Shown here: positions 50,100 to 62,732 of the stretch, one piece after another
Layout of the letters: every line of letters begins with the position of its first letter
Position numbering within the stretch: the first letter of the stretch is position 1
Assembly (NCBI RefSeq): GCF_020711255.1
Contig: NZ_JAJFAW010000025.1
Location: 25,881-89,880, forward strand
From: Hymenobacter plasmatis
GTDB lineage: Bacteria; Bacteroidota; Bacteroidia; Cytophagales; Hymenobacteraceae
DNA: 64,000 nucleotides
Reading direction: 5' to 3'
Notes under the pieces: model-generated
The model's database searches: none
What the model was told of the DNA's origin: nothing
Seen by the model: only the letters and a program-made list of their open reading frames with translations
Translations under genes and position numbers: made by a program

Positions 50100-50222
50100 G
50101 CTACTTCAGCCGTGAACAGCCACGGCCGGGCAGGGAGGCGGGGCTTTTACCACTACACATTCAGTTAAGCGTTTTGCGAGTGCGGGTATTGAGCTTGTTA
50201 TTCAAGGCAATAACAGTGCGCC

Positions 50223-50975
50223 TCATTTTCGCTTCTCGGGATGGTGGCGGAGCCAGGCCTGCACCTGCTCTATTTCCCGCTGCTGGTCCTGCAGGATGAG
50301 GTAGGCCACTTTTTGCAGGGCCTCGTCCCGCCCGAGCTCCAGCTCGGCCCGCGCCAGGGTGATGGAGTTCTGGTGGTGGGGCACCAGCAGGGCCGCAAAG
50401 TCGCGGTCGGTGCTGCCCGTGCCGGCATCTTCCTGCTGCGGACTGCTGGGCGCGTGGAGGGAGTCCGCGCCGGCGTCCAGCCGGGCAATACTGCGGTGGG
50501 CGGCGGGATGCAGGCCACTGGTAGCCGCGTCCAGCAAGCGGCCAAACCGTTCGCTTTGCATCGTGTGCTCCGGAAAGGCAAGGGGCAGCGCCCGCAGGCG
50601 GCGGATTGCCGATTCCAGGCTGAGAATGAGTTGCTGGTGGTCGTGGTTGATGTGCTCGGCCGCAGAACGTAAGGCCGGGTCTTGCCCTTTATTCAGTTCC
50701 AGGGCCGACATGGCCACCGCGGCCCGGTGGTTTTCCCGCAGCAGCAAGGCAAAGTATAGGTCGAGGTTGTCGGTCAGCGGCAAGGCCCGGGAGCGTTCCA
50801 CCATGGTATGCAAAGCCGCCATCATGGTCGGTGGCAGCTCACTTACCCCGGTCCCGTTGGTATCATCAGCCGACCCCTGGCAGCCGCTGGCCAGCAGGGC
50901 AAGGGCCAGTACCATGCTTACGAAAGCGCGGACGGGCAGAAGCAAGAGCCGGTGGCCGGTGGATGGATTGCTCAT
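50223..50975 (-). CDS. DUF305 lipoprotein
   Basis: The 250-residue lipoprotein (lipobox LASGC, Cys32) contains two ferritin-like DUF305 units. The second has FAALLVPHHQNSITLARAELELG near residue 195; the first is less conserved (YFALLLRENHRAAVAMSALEL). It is less Met-rich than the copper-linked DUF305 protein at 34576. It overlaps the unknown 88-residue gene by 4 bp and ends the long divalent-metal operon, so a periplasmic metal-binding role is inferred. Confidence 0.82.
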   Translation of the reverse strand: MSNPSTGHRLLLLPVRAFVSMVLALALLASGCQGSADDTNGTGVSELPPTMMAALHTMVERSRALPLTDNLDLYFALLLRENHRAAVAMSALELNKGQDPALRSAAEHINHDHQQLILSLESAIRRLRALPLAFPEHTMQSERFGRLLDAATSGLHPAAHRSIARLDAGADSLHAPSSPQQEDAGTGSTDRDFAALLVPHHQNSITLARAELELGRDEALQKVAYLILQDQQREIEQVQAWLRHHPEKRK

Positions 50976-51238
50976 GCCGTGGTCGTACTGACGACGTGAC
51001 TGCAGGCCTCGGGCTCGCCCTGCTGCGTTTCGTGTTGCACGTAGTATTCCAGCAAGGTGCCCGGGGCAAAAGTGTCGGTATCGAGGAAGGGCGAGCGGGC
51101 GTTCACGGCCACGCGCTGCCAGGGCGCGGCCTCGCCCCCCACGCGACGAAACACGTGAGCGACTTCCAGCATTTCTTTGGAAAAATCAATGTGGCGGCCG
51201 GTGGGCTCCAGGGTCAGGTCGATTTTGGCGGTGTGCAT
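50972..51238 (-). CDS. Hypothetical protein of the metal operon
   Basis: From ATG 51238 the protein has 88 residues. It has no signal peptide or membrane segment and contains two His and one Cys near the C-terminus (EYYVQHETQQGEPEACSHV). No family is recognised. It is translationally coupled to the DUF305 gene (4-bp overlap) and follows the ZIP gene after 22 bp, so it belongs to the metal operon. Its acidic, His-containing tail might bind metal, but this is speculative. Confidence 0.55.
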   Translation of the reverse strand: MHTAKIDLTLEPTGRHIDFSKEMLEVAHVFRRVGGEAAPWQRVAVNARSPFLDTDTFAPGTLLEYYVQHETQQGEPEACSHVVSTTTA

Positions 51239-51260
51239 AATAGGAGAATAGAGAAATGAG

Positions 51261-52061
51261 CTAGGCAACCATGCCCAGCAGGAGAAACAGCAGAAAGCCC
51301 ACAAAAAAGGCCAGCGTCATGAGCGGGGTTTCGGGTTCTTCGTGGGCCTCGGTCAGCAGCTCCTCCGTAACGAGAAAGAGGAGCGCGGCCAGGCCGAAGG
51401 AAAGCACGATTTCGAGCATATTGCCGGTAGCCCCCCGCAGCACGGTGGTGCCGATGCCGGCGCCGATGAGCAGCATGAGCGAGGTGCCCGCCACAATGGC
51501 CACGGCCCGGCCCTTGCCGTGGCCGTCCTGGCGCAGCTCGACGGCGGTGGCCAGGCCCAGCGAGAGCAGCTCGATGGTGAGGGCAATGGCCAGCAGCGTG
51601 CCTTCTTTGGCGCCGGCGGCAAATCCGATGCCGAGCAGCAAGCCGTCGATGAAAATGTCGATGCCAATGGCCACGAGCAGCCCCCACGGCAGCGCGGCGG
51701 CAGTGGCCTGAGTGGGGCCGGAACCGGTGGCTGTTGGCTGGGCTTCTTTGCCGGCGGCTTCCTTTTTTTCGAGGCGTTGGGTGAAGTAGCGCAGCCCGAG
51801 CATGGTGGCTACGCCGAGGCCGAAACCAAGGGCCACTTCGTAGGGGGCGTGGTGCTGGACGATGTCGGGCAGTAGCTCGACGGCGACCACGGAGAAGATG
51901 ACGCCGGCCGCGAAGTGCAGGATGGCGCTGCGCAGCTGTGGGCCGGGGGCCCGCCACACGGCCAGGGCCGCCCCGGCAATCATGACCACGGCCGGCAGCA
52001 GCGAGAAGCCGAGCATGGTGGTCCAGGGCGGGGTGACGGCGGTGGGAATGGTGAGCAGCAT
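51261..52061 (-). CDS. ZIP-family metal transporter, variant metal site
   Basis: From ATG 52061 the protein has 266 residues with about eight membrane helices. The inter-helix loop after TM3 contains Lys/Glu/Ala-rich sequence. In TM4 and TM5 the usual ZIP His motifs are replaced by GIDIFIDGLLLGIG and IALTIELLSLGLA, so the intramembrane His ligands are missing while acidic residues remain. It is probably a divergent ZIP-like carrier; direction and substrate are uncertain. It lies 7 bp after a DUF305 gene. Confidence 0.78.
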   Translation of the reverse strand: MLLTIPTAVTPPWTTMLGFSLLPAVVMIAGAALAVWRAPGPQLRSAILHFAAGVIFSVVAVELLPDIVQHHAPYEVALGFGLGVATMLGLRYFTQRLEKKEAAGKEAQPTATGSGPTQATAAALPWGLLVAIGIDIFIDGLLLGIGFAAGAKEGTLLAIALTIELLSLGLATAVELRQDGHGKGRAVAIVAGTSLMLLIGAGIGTTVLRGATGNMLEIVLSFGLAALLFLVTEELLTEAHEEPETPLMTLAFFVGFLLFLLLGMVA

Positions 52062-52068
52062 GGGGGAG

Positions 52069-52737
52069 CTAGTTGGTGGGGTGGGCTTTGAGCCAGCGCT
52101 GGTACTGCTTGATTTCGGCCTGCTCGTCGCGGACAATGCGGCGGGCGGCGTCCTTCAGCTCGGCGTCTTTGCCGAAGGCCAGCTCGACCTGGGCCAAGGC
52201 CGCGCCGGTTTGGTGGTGCACCTGCATGAGGGTGGCAAAGTCGGCATCGAGCGGGCCGGGGGTGGCGGGTAGCTGATGGAGCGGTGCCAGCGCGGCGGTG
52301 ATGCGGCGCATGAACGGGTCTTTGGTGTTGCCGGGGCGGTATTCCTGGTCTTTGGGCGGCTGCCGGGTGAGGGCCAGGGTGAGGACGTGGTTGTCGCGCT
52401 CGTGGCCTTTGAGCACGTGCTGGGCCAGGGCGCGTAGGGTGGAATCTTTGCCGCTGGCAATTTCCACGGCCGCCAGGCGCTGGGCACCGGCGTGGTGCAC
52501 GGTCATCAGGCGGGCAAAGTCCTCATCGAAGCAGCCGTCGCGGTGCACGGTGTCGAGCTGCTGGGCCAGCAGCTGCAGGGTGTCGCGCAAGTTGGGTGGG
52601 GTGGCGACCGGGGCCGGTTTGGGCTGGGTGGCGTGGGCTTCCTGCTCGTGGGCGTCGGTGTCGGGCTTGGAGTTGCAGCTGATGAATGCCAGGCCGGCAC
52701 CTAGAAGCAGCGCGGCTATTATGGGATGGGTTCTCAT
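52069..52737 (-). CDS. DUF305 lipoprotein, His-rich
   Basis: From ATG 52737 the protein has 222 residues with a lipoprotein signal (lipobox FISC, Cys21). A His-containing spacer (DAHEQEAHAT) and two DUF305 units follow, marked by FARLMTVHHAGAQRLAAVE and FATLMQVHHQTGAALAQVE. The paired His with Asp/Glu suggest binding of divalent cations. Its ATG overlaps the stop of the ZntA-like gene, so the two are co-translated. It may receive metal exported by that ATPase. Confidence 0.85.
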   Translation of the reverse strand: MRTHPIIAALLLGAGLAFISCNSKPDTDAHEQEAHATQPKPAPVATPPNLRDTLQLLAQQLDTVHRDGCFDEDFARLMTVHHAGAQRLAAVEIASGKDSTLRALAQHVLKGHERDNHVLTLALTRQPPKDQEYRPGNTKDPFMRRITAALAPLHQLPATPGPLDADFATLMQVHHQTGAALAQVELAFGKDAELKDAARRIVRDEQAEIKQYQRWLKAHPTN

Positions 52738-54848
52738 GGCTTGCTGGTGAAGTCCATGCGCTGGATGCGCACGGCGTTGAGGATGGCGAGCAGGGCCACT
52801 CCGACATCGGCAAACACGGCTTCCCACATGGTGGCCAGGCCGCCGGCGCCGAGGGCCAGCACCACGGCTTTCACGGCGAAGGCCAGCCAGATATTCTGCC
52901 AGACGACCGTGTGGGTGGCCACGGCGATGCGGCGGGCGGTGGCAATCCTGCTGGGGTGGTCGGTTTGGATGACGACGTCGGCGGTTTCGATGGTGGCGTC
53001 GGAGCCGAGGCCGCCCATGGCGATGCCTACATCAGCCAAGGCCACGACGGGGGCGTCGTTGACGCCGTCGCCGACGAAGGCCAGGCGGTGGCCGGCGGCT
53101 TTGAGGCGCTCGACGTGGGCGGCTTTGTCTTCGGGCAGCAGGCCGCCGTGGGCTTCGGTGATGCCAAGGGTTTGGGCCACGCGCTGCACAATGGCGTCTT
53201 TATCGCCGGAGAGCATGACAATGGTTTTGATGCCCTGGGCTTTGAGCTCCTGCACGGCCTGGGCGGCATCTTCCTTGATTTCGTCGGCTACGGTGAGGTA
53301 ACCGGCGTACTGGCCCGCCACGGCTACTACCACGATGCTGTCGACCAGCTGGTCGATTTCGGCGGGGTAAGCGACGTTGAATTTCTTGAGCAGCTTGGTG
53401 TTGCCGGCCAGTACGTCCTGGCCGTCGACGCGGCCGCGCAGGCCGTGGCCGGCAATTTCCTCCACGTTTTCAACCGACAGCGCCGGGCCGGTGGGCTTGA
53501 CGTATTGGACCAAAGCCTGAGCAATGGGGTGGGTGGATTTGGCTTCGAGGGCCGCGGCGAGGGCGGTGAAGCGGGCTTCGGTCTGGCCGGGAGCGGTGAC
53601 AACCTGCTGCACGGCAAACACGCCTTTGGTGAGGGTGCCGGTTTTGTCCATCACCACGGTGTCAATCTCGCGCATGACGTCGAGAAAGTTGGAGCCCTTG
53701 AAGAGCACGCCCGCTTTGGAAGCTGCGCCAATTCCGCCGAAGTAGCCGAGCGGAATGCTGATGACCAGGGCGCAGGGGCAGGAAATGACGAGGAACACCA
53801 GGGCCCGGTAAAGCCAGTCGCGGAAGACGTAGTCGTCGACGAAGAAGTAGGGCAGGAAGGTGAGCAGCAGGGCCAGGCCTACGACGATGGGCGTGTAGAT
53901 GCGGGCAAACTTGGTGATGAACTGCTGGGTCTTGGCTTTGCGGCCCACGGCGTCCTGCACCATTGCCAGAATCTTGCTCAGCTTGGTGTCTTTGAAGGCA
54001 GCCGTTACCGCAATCTGGCTCAGGGTGTCCTGGTTAATCATGCCGGCCAGCACGGTTTCGCCTTTCTGCTTGGTTTGGGGCACCGACTCGCCGGTGAGGG
54101 CGGCGGTGTTGAAGGTGCCGCGCTCGGACTGCAGCGTGCCGTCGAGGGCTACTTTCTCGCCGGGCTTTACTTCGATGACGTCGCCTACTACCACTTCTTT
54201 GGGGTCGAGTACCAGGTGCTGGCCGCCGCGAAGCACGCCCACTTCGGTGGCCTGGATTTCGAGCAGGGCCTTGATGCTGCGCTTGGCGCGGTTCACGGCC
54301 GCGTCCTGGAATAATTCGCCCACGGTGTAGAAGAGCATCACGGCCACGCCTTCGGCATACTCGCCGAGGGCAAACGCGCCGATGGTGGCGATGCCCATGA
54401 GCAGAAACTCGTTGAAGATGTTGCCGCTGGGGATGCTCTGAATGGCCGAGCGCAGGACTTTCCAGCCCACCAGCAGGTAGGCCACGCCGTACCAGATGGG
54501 GCGCACGTAGCCGGTGAAAAAGCCGACTTTGTAGTAGTCCAGGGCAATGCCGGCCAGCAGGAGCGCCAAGCTGATACCGGGCACGAGGTAGGGGTTGTCG
54601 CTAGCCGGGCCGTGGTCGTGCTCGTCGGCGCTGCCGTGGTCGTGGCCGGCGTGTTCGTCGTCAGCTTCGGCGCCGGGCTCGTGGCTGGCGTGGTCGTCGT
54701 GGTCGTGGCCGGGCACGTCGTGGCCTTCGGGGGCGGTGGCGGCCTCGGGCGTGAGCTGGGCGCGGGTGAGGGCCCCCACGTTTTCGGGCTGCACTTGCTT
54801 GGCGGTGTTCAGCTCCTCGTTGAGATTATCGGGGGAAGGGTCGGGCAT
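52734..54848 (-). CDS. zntA: Zn/Cd/Pb-type P1B ATPase (ZntA-like)
   Basis: From ATG 54848 the protein has 704 residues. The N-terminus has no HMA domain but a His/Asp-rich stretch at residues 43-82 (HDHDDHASHEPG and similar repeats). The core shows the transport motif CPC at 357-359 within VISCPCALVISIPLG, the phosphorylation motif DKTGT (Asp401), STHPIAQA and GDGVNDAP. The ISIP after CPC favours the Zn/Cd subgroup over copper. It exports divalent metal from the cytosol and is in operon with MFS and DUF305 genes. Confidence 0.92.
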   Translation of the reverse strand: MPDPSPDNLNEELNTAKQVQPENVGALTRAQLTPEAATAPEGHDVPGHDHDDHASHEPGAEADDEHAGHDHGSADEHDHGPASDNPYLVPGISLALLLAGIALDYYKVGFFTGYVRPIWYGVAYLLVGWKVLRSAIQSIPSGNIFNEFLLMGIATIGAFALGEYAEGVAVMLFYTVGELFQDAAVNRAKRSIKALLEIQATEVGVLRGGQHLVLDPKEVVVGDVIEVKPGEKVALDGTLQSERGTFNTAALTGESVPQTKQKGETVLAGMINQDTLSQIAVTAAFKDTKLSKILAMVQDAVGRKAKTQQFITKFARIYTPIVVGLALLLTFLPYFFVDDYVFRDWLYRALVFLVISCPCALVISIPLGYFGGIGAASKAGVLFKGSNFLDVMREIDTVVMDKTGTLTKGVFAVQQVVTAPGQTEARFTALAAALEAKSTHPIAQALVQYVKPTGPALSVENVEEIAGHGLRGRVDGQDVLAGNTKLLKKFNVAYPAEIDQLVDSIVVVAVAGQYAGYLTVADEIKEDAAQAVQELKAQGIKTIVMLSGDKDAIVQRVAQTLGITEAHGGLLPEDKAAHVERLKAAGHRLAFVGDGVNDAPVVALADVGIAMGGLGSDATIETADVVIQTDHPSRIATARRIAVATHTVVWQNIWLAFAVKAVVLALGAGGLATMWEAVFADVGVALLAILNAVRIQRMDFTSKP

Positions 54849-54864
54849 GAGTTGGGAAACGAAA

Positions 54865-56112
54865 TCAGTGGGAAGAAACGGCCGGGTGCGGACTCGCGGG
54901 CTCAGCCGGGCGGCGGGCCAGCAGCCAGGTGCCGGCCAGCAGCGCCACGGCCACCAGACCGCCGTAGCGGAAAGAGCCGGTGGCGAACCGGGTGCCCAAG
55001 AAGCCAGCCAGCGGATAGGCAAAAGCCCACCATAAGTGGCTCCAGGCGAAGTGGGCGCCGTACACGCGGCCCTGGTGGGCGGTGTCGGTTTGCTCGGCAA
55101 TGAGGGTTTGGGTAGCGAGGTTGACGGCGTTCTGGCCCGCGCCGGCCAGCAGCCACAGGCCCATCAGCGGCCAGAGGCCGGCGTGGTTGGCCGGCAGCAC
55201 GGCCAGACTGGTGAGCACCGCCCCGAGGATGAGAAAAGTAGTATGGGCGATGCGCCGGGTGAGCGCGCCCGCCAGCAGGGCCGCCGCCGTGGCCCCAATG
55301 CCGAAGGCGGCCATCACCCAGCCGTACTGCGCTTCGGGCAGGTGCAGCTGGCCGCGCACCAGGCCCACGGTGTTCACCAGAATCAGGGCGCCGCTCACGG
55401 CGGCCACCAGCTCCAGCAGCAGGGCGTAGCGCATCACGGCGTTGCGCCAGAGCAGGCGGGTGCCTTCGAGCACGGCGGCCACGGTCACGCGCTCGTCGTC
55501 ATTCACCGAAGCCTCCTCATTGCGCAGCCGGGCCGGCAGCGTGAAAATCAGGATGCCGGAAATCAGGAAGGTGGCCGCATCAATGTAGAAGATGTCGCGG
55601 GTTCCCAGGAACGCGGCCACCGCCCCGGCGATGCCCGGCCCGAGCACGCCCAGCAGCTCGTTGGTGGCGCTGGACAAACTCAGGGCCTGCGGCATTTCGT
55701 CGGCCGTGGTCACGGCCGGCAGGGTGGCCTGGAAGGTAGGCGTGAAAAAGGCCGTGAAAGCATTGACGGTGAACATGAGCACGTACACCTGCCAGACCTC
55801 GGTGACGAAGGGCAGCAGGCCGATGATGACCATGCGCACGATGTCGGCCGTCACCATGATGGTTTTGCGGTTCAGGCGGTCGGCCAGCAGCCCGGCCAGG
55901 GGCGCGAGCAGCACGAAGGCCGTCACGCGCAGGGTCAGGGCGAAGGCCAGAATCTGCGCCGAATGGCTGCCGCCCAGCTCGAAGGCCAGCAAGGCCAGGC
56001 CTACCCAGGTAAGGGCATCGCCGAGCAGCGAGGTGGTTTGCGCGGCATAAAGGCGGGCAAAGACGGGGTTGCGCAGGCTGCGGAAGGGCGCGAATAGCGA
56101 GGAAGCAGGCAT
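54865..56112 (-). CDS. Major facilitator superfamily transporter (EntS-like)
   Basis: The 415-residue protein has about 12 membrane helices and the MFS_3-type start NPVFARLYAAQTTSLLGDALTWVGLALLAFELG. Loop motif PLAGLLADRLNRKTIMVTADIVRM matches motif A. Members export siderophores, drugs or organic compounds. It lies 5 bp after the YnfA gene and 16 bp before the ZntA-like gene, so it is likely part of the metal-efflux operon. The substrate is unknown. Confidence 0.88.
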   Translation of the reverse strand: MPASSLFAPFRSLRNPVFARLYAAQTTSLLGDALTWVGLALLAFELGGSHSAQILAFALTLRVTAFVLLAPLAGLLADRLNRKTIMVTADIVRMVIIGLLPFVTEVWQVYVLMFTVNAFTAFFTPTFQATLPAVTTADEMPQALSLSSATNELLGVLGPGIAGAVAAFLGTRDIFYIDAATFLISGILIFTLPARLRNEEASVNDDERVTVAAVLEGTRLLWRNAVMRYALLLELVAAVSGALILVNTVGLVRGQLHLPEAQYGWVMAAFGIGATAAALLAGALTRRIAHTTFLILGAVLTSLAVLPANHAGLWPLMGLWLLAGAGQNAVNLATQTLIAEQTDTAHQGRVYGAHFAWSHLWWAFAYPLAGFLGTRFATGSFRYGGLVAVALLAGTWLLARRPAEPASPHPAVSSH

Positions 56113-56117
56113 AAAAA

Positions 56118-56450
56118 TCAGGGGCGGGGCCAGAACAGGATAATGCCGATGCCGACGAAGCAGACGACCCCGCCGATGACGTCGAACCGGTCGGGCCGGA
56201 AGCCGTCAAAGTACCAGGCCCAGGCAATGGACATGACGATGAAAATGCCGCCGTATACGGCGTAAGTCTTGCCGAAGGAAGTGGGCTGCCAGGTAGCCAC
56301 CCACCCGTAGAGCATGAGCAGTACGGCCCCCACCGCGCCCATCCAGCCGGGCCGGTCGGCCTTGAGCCACTGCCACATCAGGTAGCCCCCGCCAATTTCG
56401 CAGAGGCCGGCGAGCAGGAATACCAGTAAGGGTCGGATGATGGGGAGCAT
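56118..56450 (-). CDS. YnfA-family (UPF0060) small membrane protein
   Basis: The 110-residue protein has four membrane helices and the family motifs ACCEIGG-like LAGLCEIGGGYLMWQWL and GKTYAVYGGIFIVMSIAWAW, followed by DRFDVIGG. YnfA proteins resemble small multidrug resistance transporters. Here the gene is 15 bp after the CzcB gene in a heavy-metal operon, as often seen with cation-resistance loci. The function of the family is not settled. Confidence 0.92.
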   Translation of the reverse strand: MLPIIRPLLVFLLAGLCEIGGGYLMWQWLKADRPGWMGAVGAVLLMLYGWVATWQPTSFGKTYAVYGGIFIVMSIAWAWYFDGFRPDRFDVIGGVVCFVGIGIILFWPRP

Positions 56451-56465
56451 GGTAGAGAACCGGAC

Positions 56466-57653
56466 TTATTCTTCCTCTTCGGCGTTTTTAAGCTTGCTGA
56501 GCAACGAGTACGCGCCTTCGGTCACAAAGCGTAAGGGCTTGCCCTGCTCGGCGGCGTTCAAATGCACTTCGGTATAGCCGTCCTCGCTCACGCCCCGCGT
56601 CACGGGCACCATGCGGTAAGTTGCGGTGCCCGCCTTGGCGGCCGAGTCCGCCGCGACAAATACGTAGGCCTGCGCGCCGAACTGCACCACGGCTTTTTCG
56701 GGCAGCGTGGGCACGGTCACCCGGTTGGTTTCGATGACGGCCCGCACGAAGGTGCCCGGCAGCAGCTGCTCATCCTCGCGGTCCTGGTGGGCGTGAATGC
56801 GCACGGTGCGCTCCGCGCTGATGGTTTTGCTGATGAGGTAGATGTGGGCCGTGCGCTCGCGGTTCACCGAGTCGTTGCCCAGCGTGAAGCGCACCAGCTG
56901 GCCTTCCTTGAGCTGGGGCACGTCCTTCTCAAACACGGTGAGCTCGACGTGCAGGTGGTCGGGGTTCACAATTTCAAACAGCACGTCGGTGGGCGTCACG
57001 CTTTGGCCCACGCTCACGTTCACGGCCTTCACGAACCCGCTTTTCGGGGCCCGCACGCTGGCCGTGCTCACGATGGCGCCGCCCACGGGCAGGCCCGCCA
57101 GCCGCAGCCGGGCGGCCTGGGCGCTGCTTTTTACCTGCAGGCCCTGGTACTCGGCCCGGGCGCGCTGGTAGTTTTTCTGGGGCGCTACTTCCTGGCGGTA
57201 GAGCTCCGCCTGCCGCTCGTATTCAGCTTGCGCCAGCGTGAGCTGGGTGCGGGTTTCGAGGTAGTCCTGCTGGAGCTGCACGAAGTCGGGGTTGCGGATG
57301 ACGGCCAGCACCTGGCCCTTGCGCACCCGCGAGCCCTGCAGCAGGTCGGTGCGGTCCACGAACCCGCCCAGCGGGGCGCTGACGGAGGCCAGGTTTTCCG
57401 GGGGCACATCGAGCACGCCGTTCACTTTCAGGCCGCCGCTCATCGGGCGCTCGGTGAGGGTGCCCAGCCGCACGCCGCCCATCTGCCGCTCGGCGGCCGT
57501 CAGGGTTACGCGGTCCGGGGTGGCCTTTTCCGCCTCGGCCCCGGGCCCGGGAGCAGCAGCCGGTTTCGCCGCCTCGTCCTGCGGTTCTTTTTTCTCCCCA
57601 CAGCCCGCCAGCAGGCCGAACAGCAGGAGCAGATACATCGGTAATGACTTCAT
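56466..57653 (-). CDS. czcB: RND efflux periplasmic adaptor, CzcB-like
   Basis: The 395-residue lipoprotein (lipobox LLAGC, Cys18) has the usual adaptor order: barrel strands, lipoyl half (GGFVDRTDLLQGSRVRKGQVL), a helical hairpin at about 130-190, the return strand (SGFVKAVNVSVGQSV) and a C-terminal membrane-proximal domain. It lacks the HMBD domains seen in the Cus-type adaptors at 22989 and 24373, consistent with divalent rather than Cu(I) efflux. It follows the CzcA-TolC fusion gene after 33 bp. Confidence 0.92.
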   Translation of the reverse strand: MKSLPMYLLLLFGLLAGCGEKKEPQDEAAKPAAAPGPGAEAEKATPDRVTLTAAERQMGGVRLGTLTERPMSGGLKVNGVLDVPPENLASVSAPLGGFVDRTDLLQGSRVRKGQVLAVIRNPDFVQLQQDYLETRTQLTLAQAEYERQAELYRQEVAPQKNYQRARAEYQGLQVKSSAQAARLRLAGLPVGGAIVSTASVRAPKSGFVKAVNVSVGQSVTPTDVLFEIVNPDHLHVELTVFEKDVPQLKEGQLVRFTLGNDSVNRERTAHIYLISKTISAERTVRIHAHQDREDEQLLPGTFVRAVIETNRVTVPTLPEKAVVQFGAQAYVFVAADSAAKAGTATYRMVPVTRGVSEDGYTEVHLNAAEQGKPLRFVTEGAYSLLSKLKNAEEEE

Positions 57654-57686
57654 GTTTTGGTGGGTTTCGATGGGTGCCGGGGCACC

Positions 57687-62117
<4,431 letters not shown>

Positions 62118-62294
62118 CCGTTGCTGTGAGGGTTAGGTCTAACGCTTCCGTGAAAGCCTGCGGCCCGGTGGCTCCGGCACGAACTGCGGGAGCAACCGGG
62201 GTATAACCAATTCAGCGCCAAGCGCTAAATCGCCCGTCACGCACCGCGACGGGCCACCCGAAGGGGGTGGTCAGCAGGAAAAAAAGGGGAAGGG

Positions 62295-62624
62295 TTAGGC
62301 CTGGGGCGGCTGCCACACGGACCCGAGTGCCCGCGTCGGGGCGGCCACCACCAGCCGGCCGTGCCGGGGGCTGGTAGCCCACTCCGTGGGCACCGAGTAA
62401 GCCATTTGATTGCCCAGCGGTACGGGCATCAGGGCCCCGCCGCAGCAGTGGCACTGGCACAGCGGCGAGCACCAGTCGCCCATCATGTTGCTGCCGCAAT
62501 CGGAATGAGGAGTGGCCGCAACTGAGGTTTGCCGCTGGTCTTTGCACACGGTTGTCTCGTCGGCACAGGTCAGGCACGAGAGGCAAGCGAAGTAAAAAGC
62601 AAAAAACAGGGCCAGGAAGCGCAT
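62295..62624 (-). CDS. DUF6660-type small Cys-rich exported protein
   Basis: From ATG 62624 the protein has 109 residues: a signal segment (FLALFFAFYFACLSCLTC), then Cys-rich sequence with CSPLCQCHCCGG near residue 53 and further single Cys. This matches the recalled DUF6660 pattern (DxCSPFCxCxCC). It precedes the CzcA gene by 177 bp, the same position taken by HYC_CC_PP before the Cus operon. A periplasmic metal-binding or sensing role is inferred. Confidence 0.8.
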   Translation of the reverse strand: MRFLALFFAFYFACLSCLTCADETTVCKDQRQTSVAATPHSDCGSNMMGDWCSPLCQCHCCGGALMPVPLGNQMAYSVPTEWATSPRHGRLVVAAPTRALGSVWQPPQA

Positions 62625-62732
62625 CAGGGGCAAAGGTAGTAATTCCCGCCAGTGGGTGCTGCTTCTACCGTATAGGTCCGCTAAAGGTTCCTGGTTGGCC
62701 GCCTAGTAGTGGCCCGGCCCCGATTACGGTCC

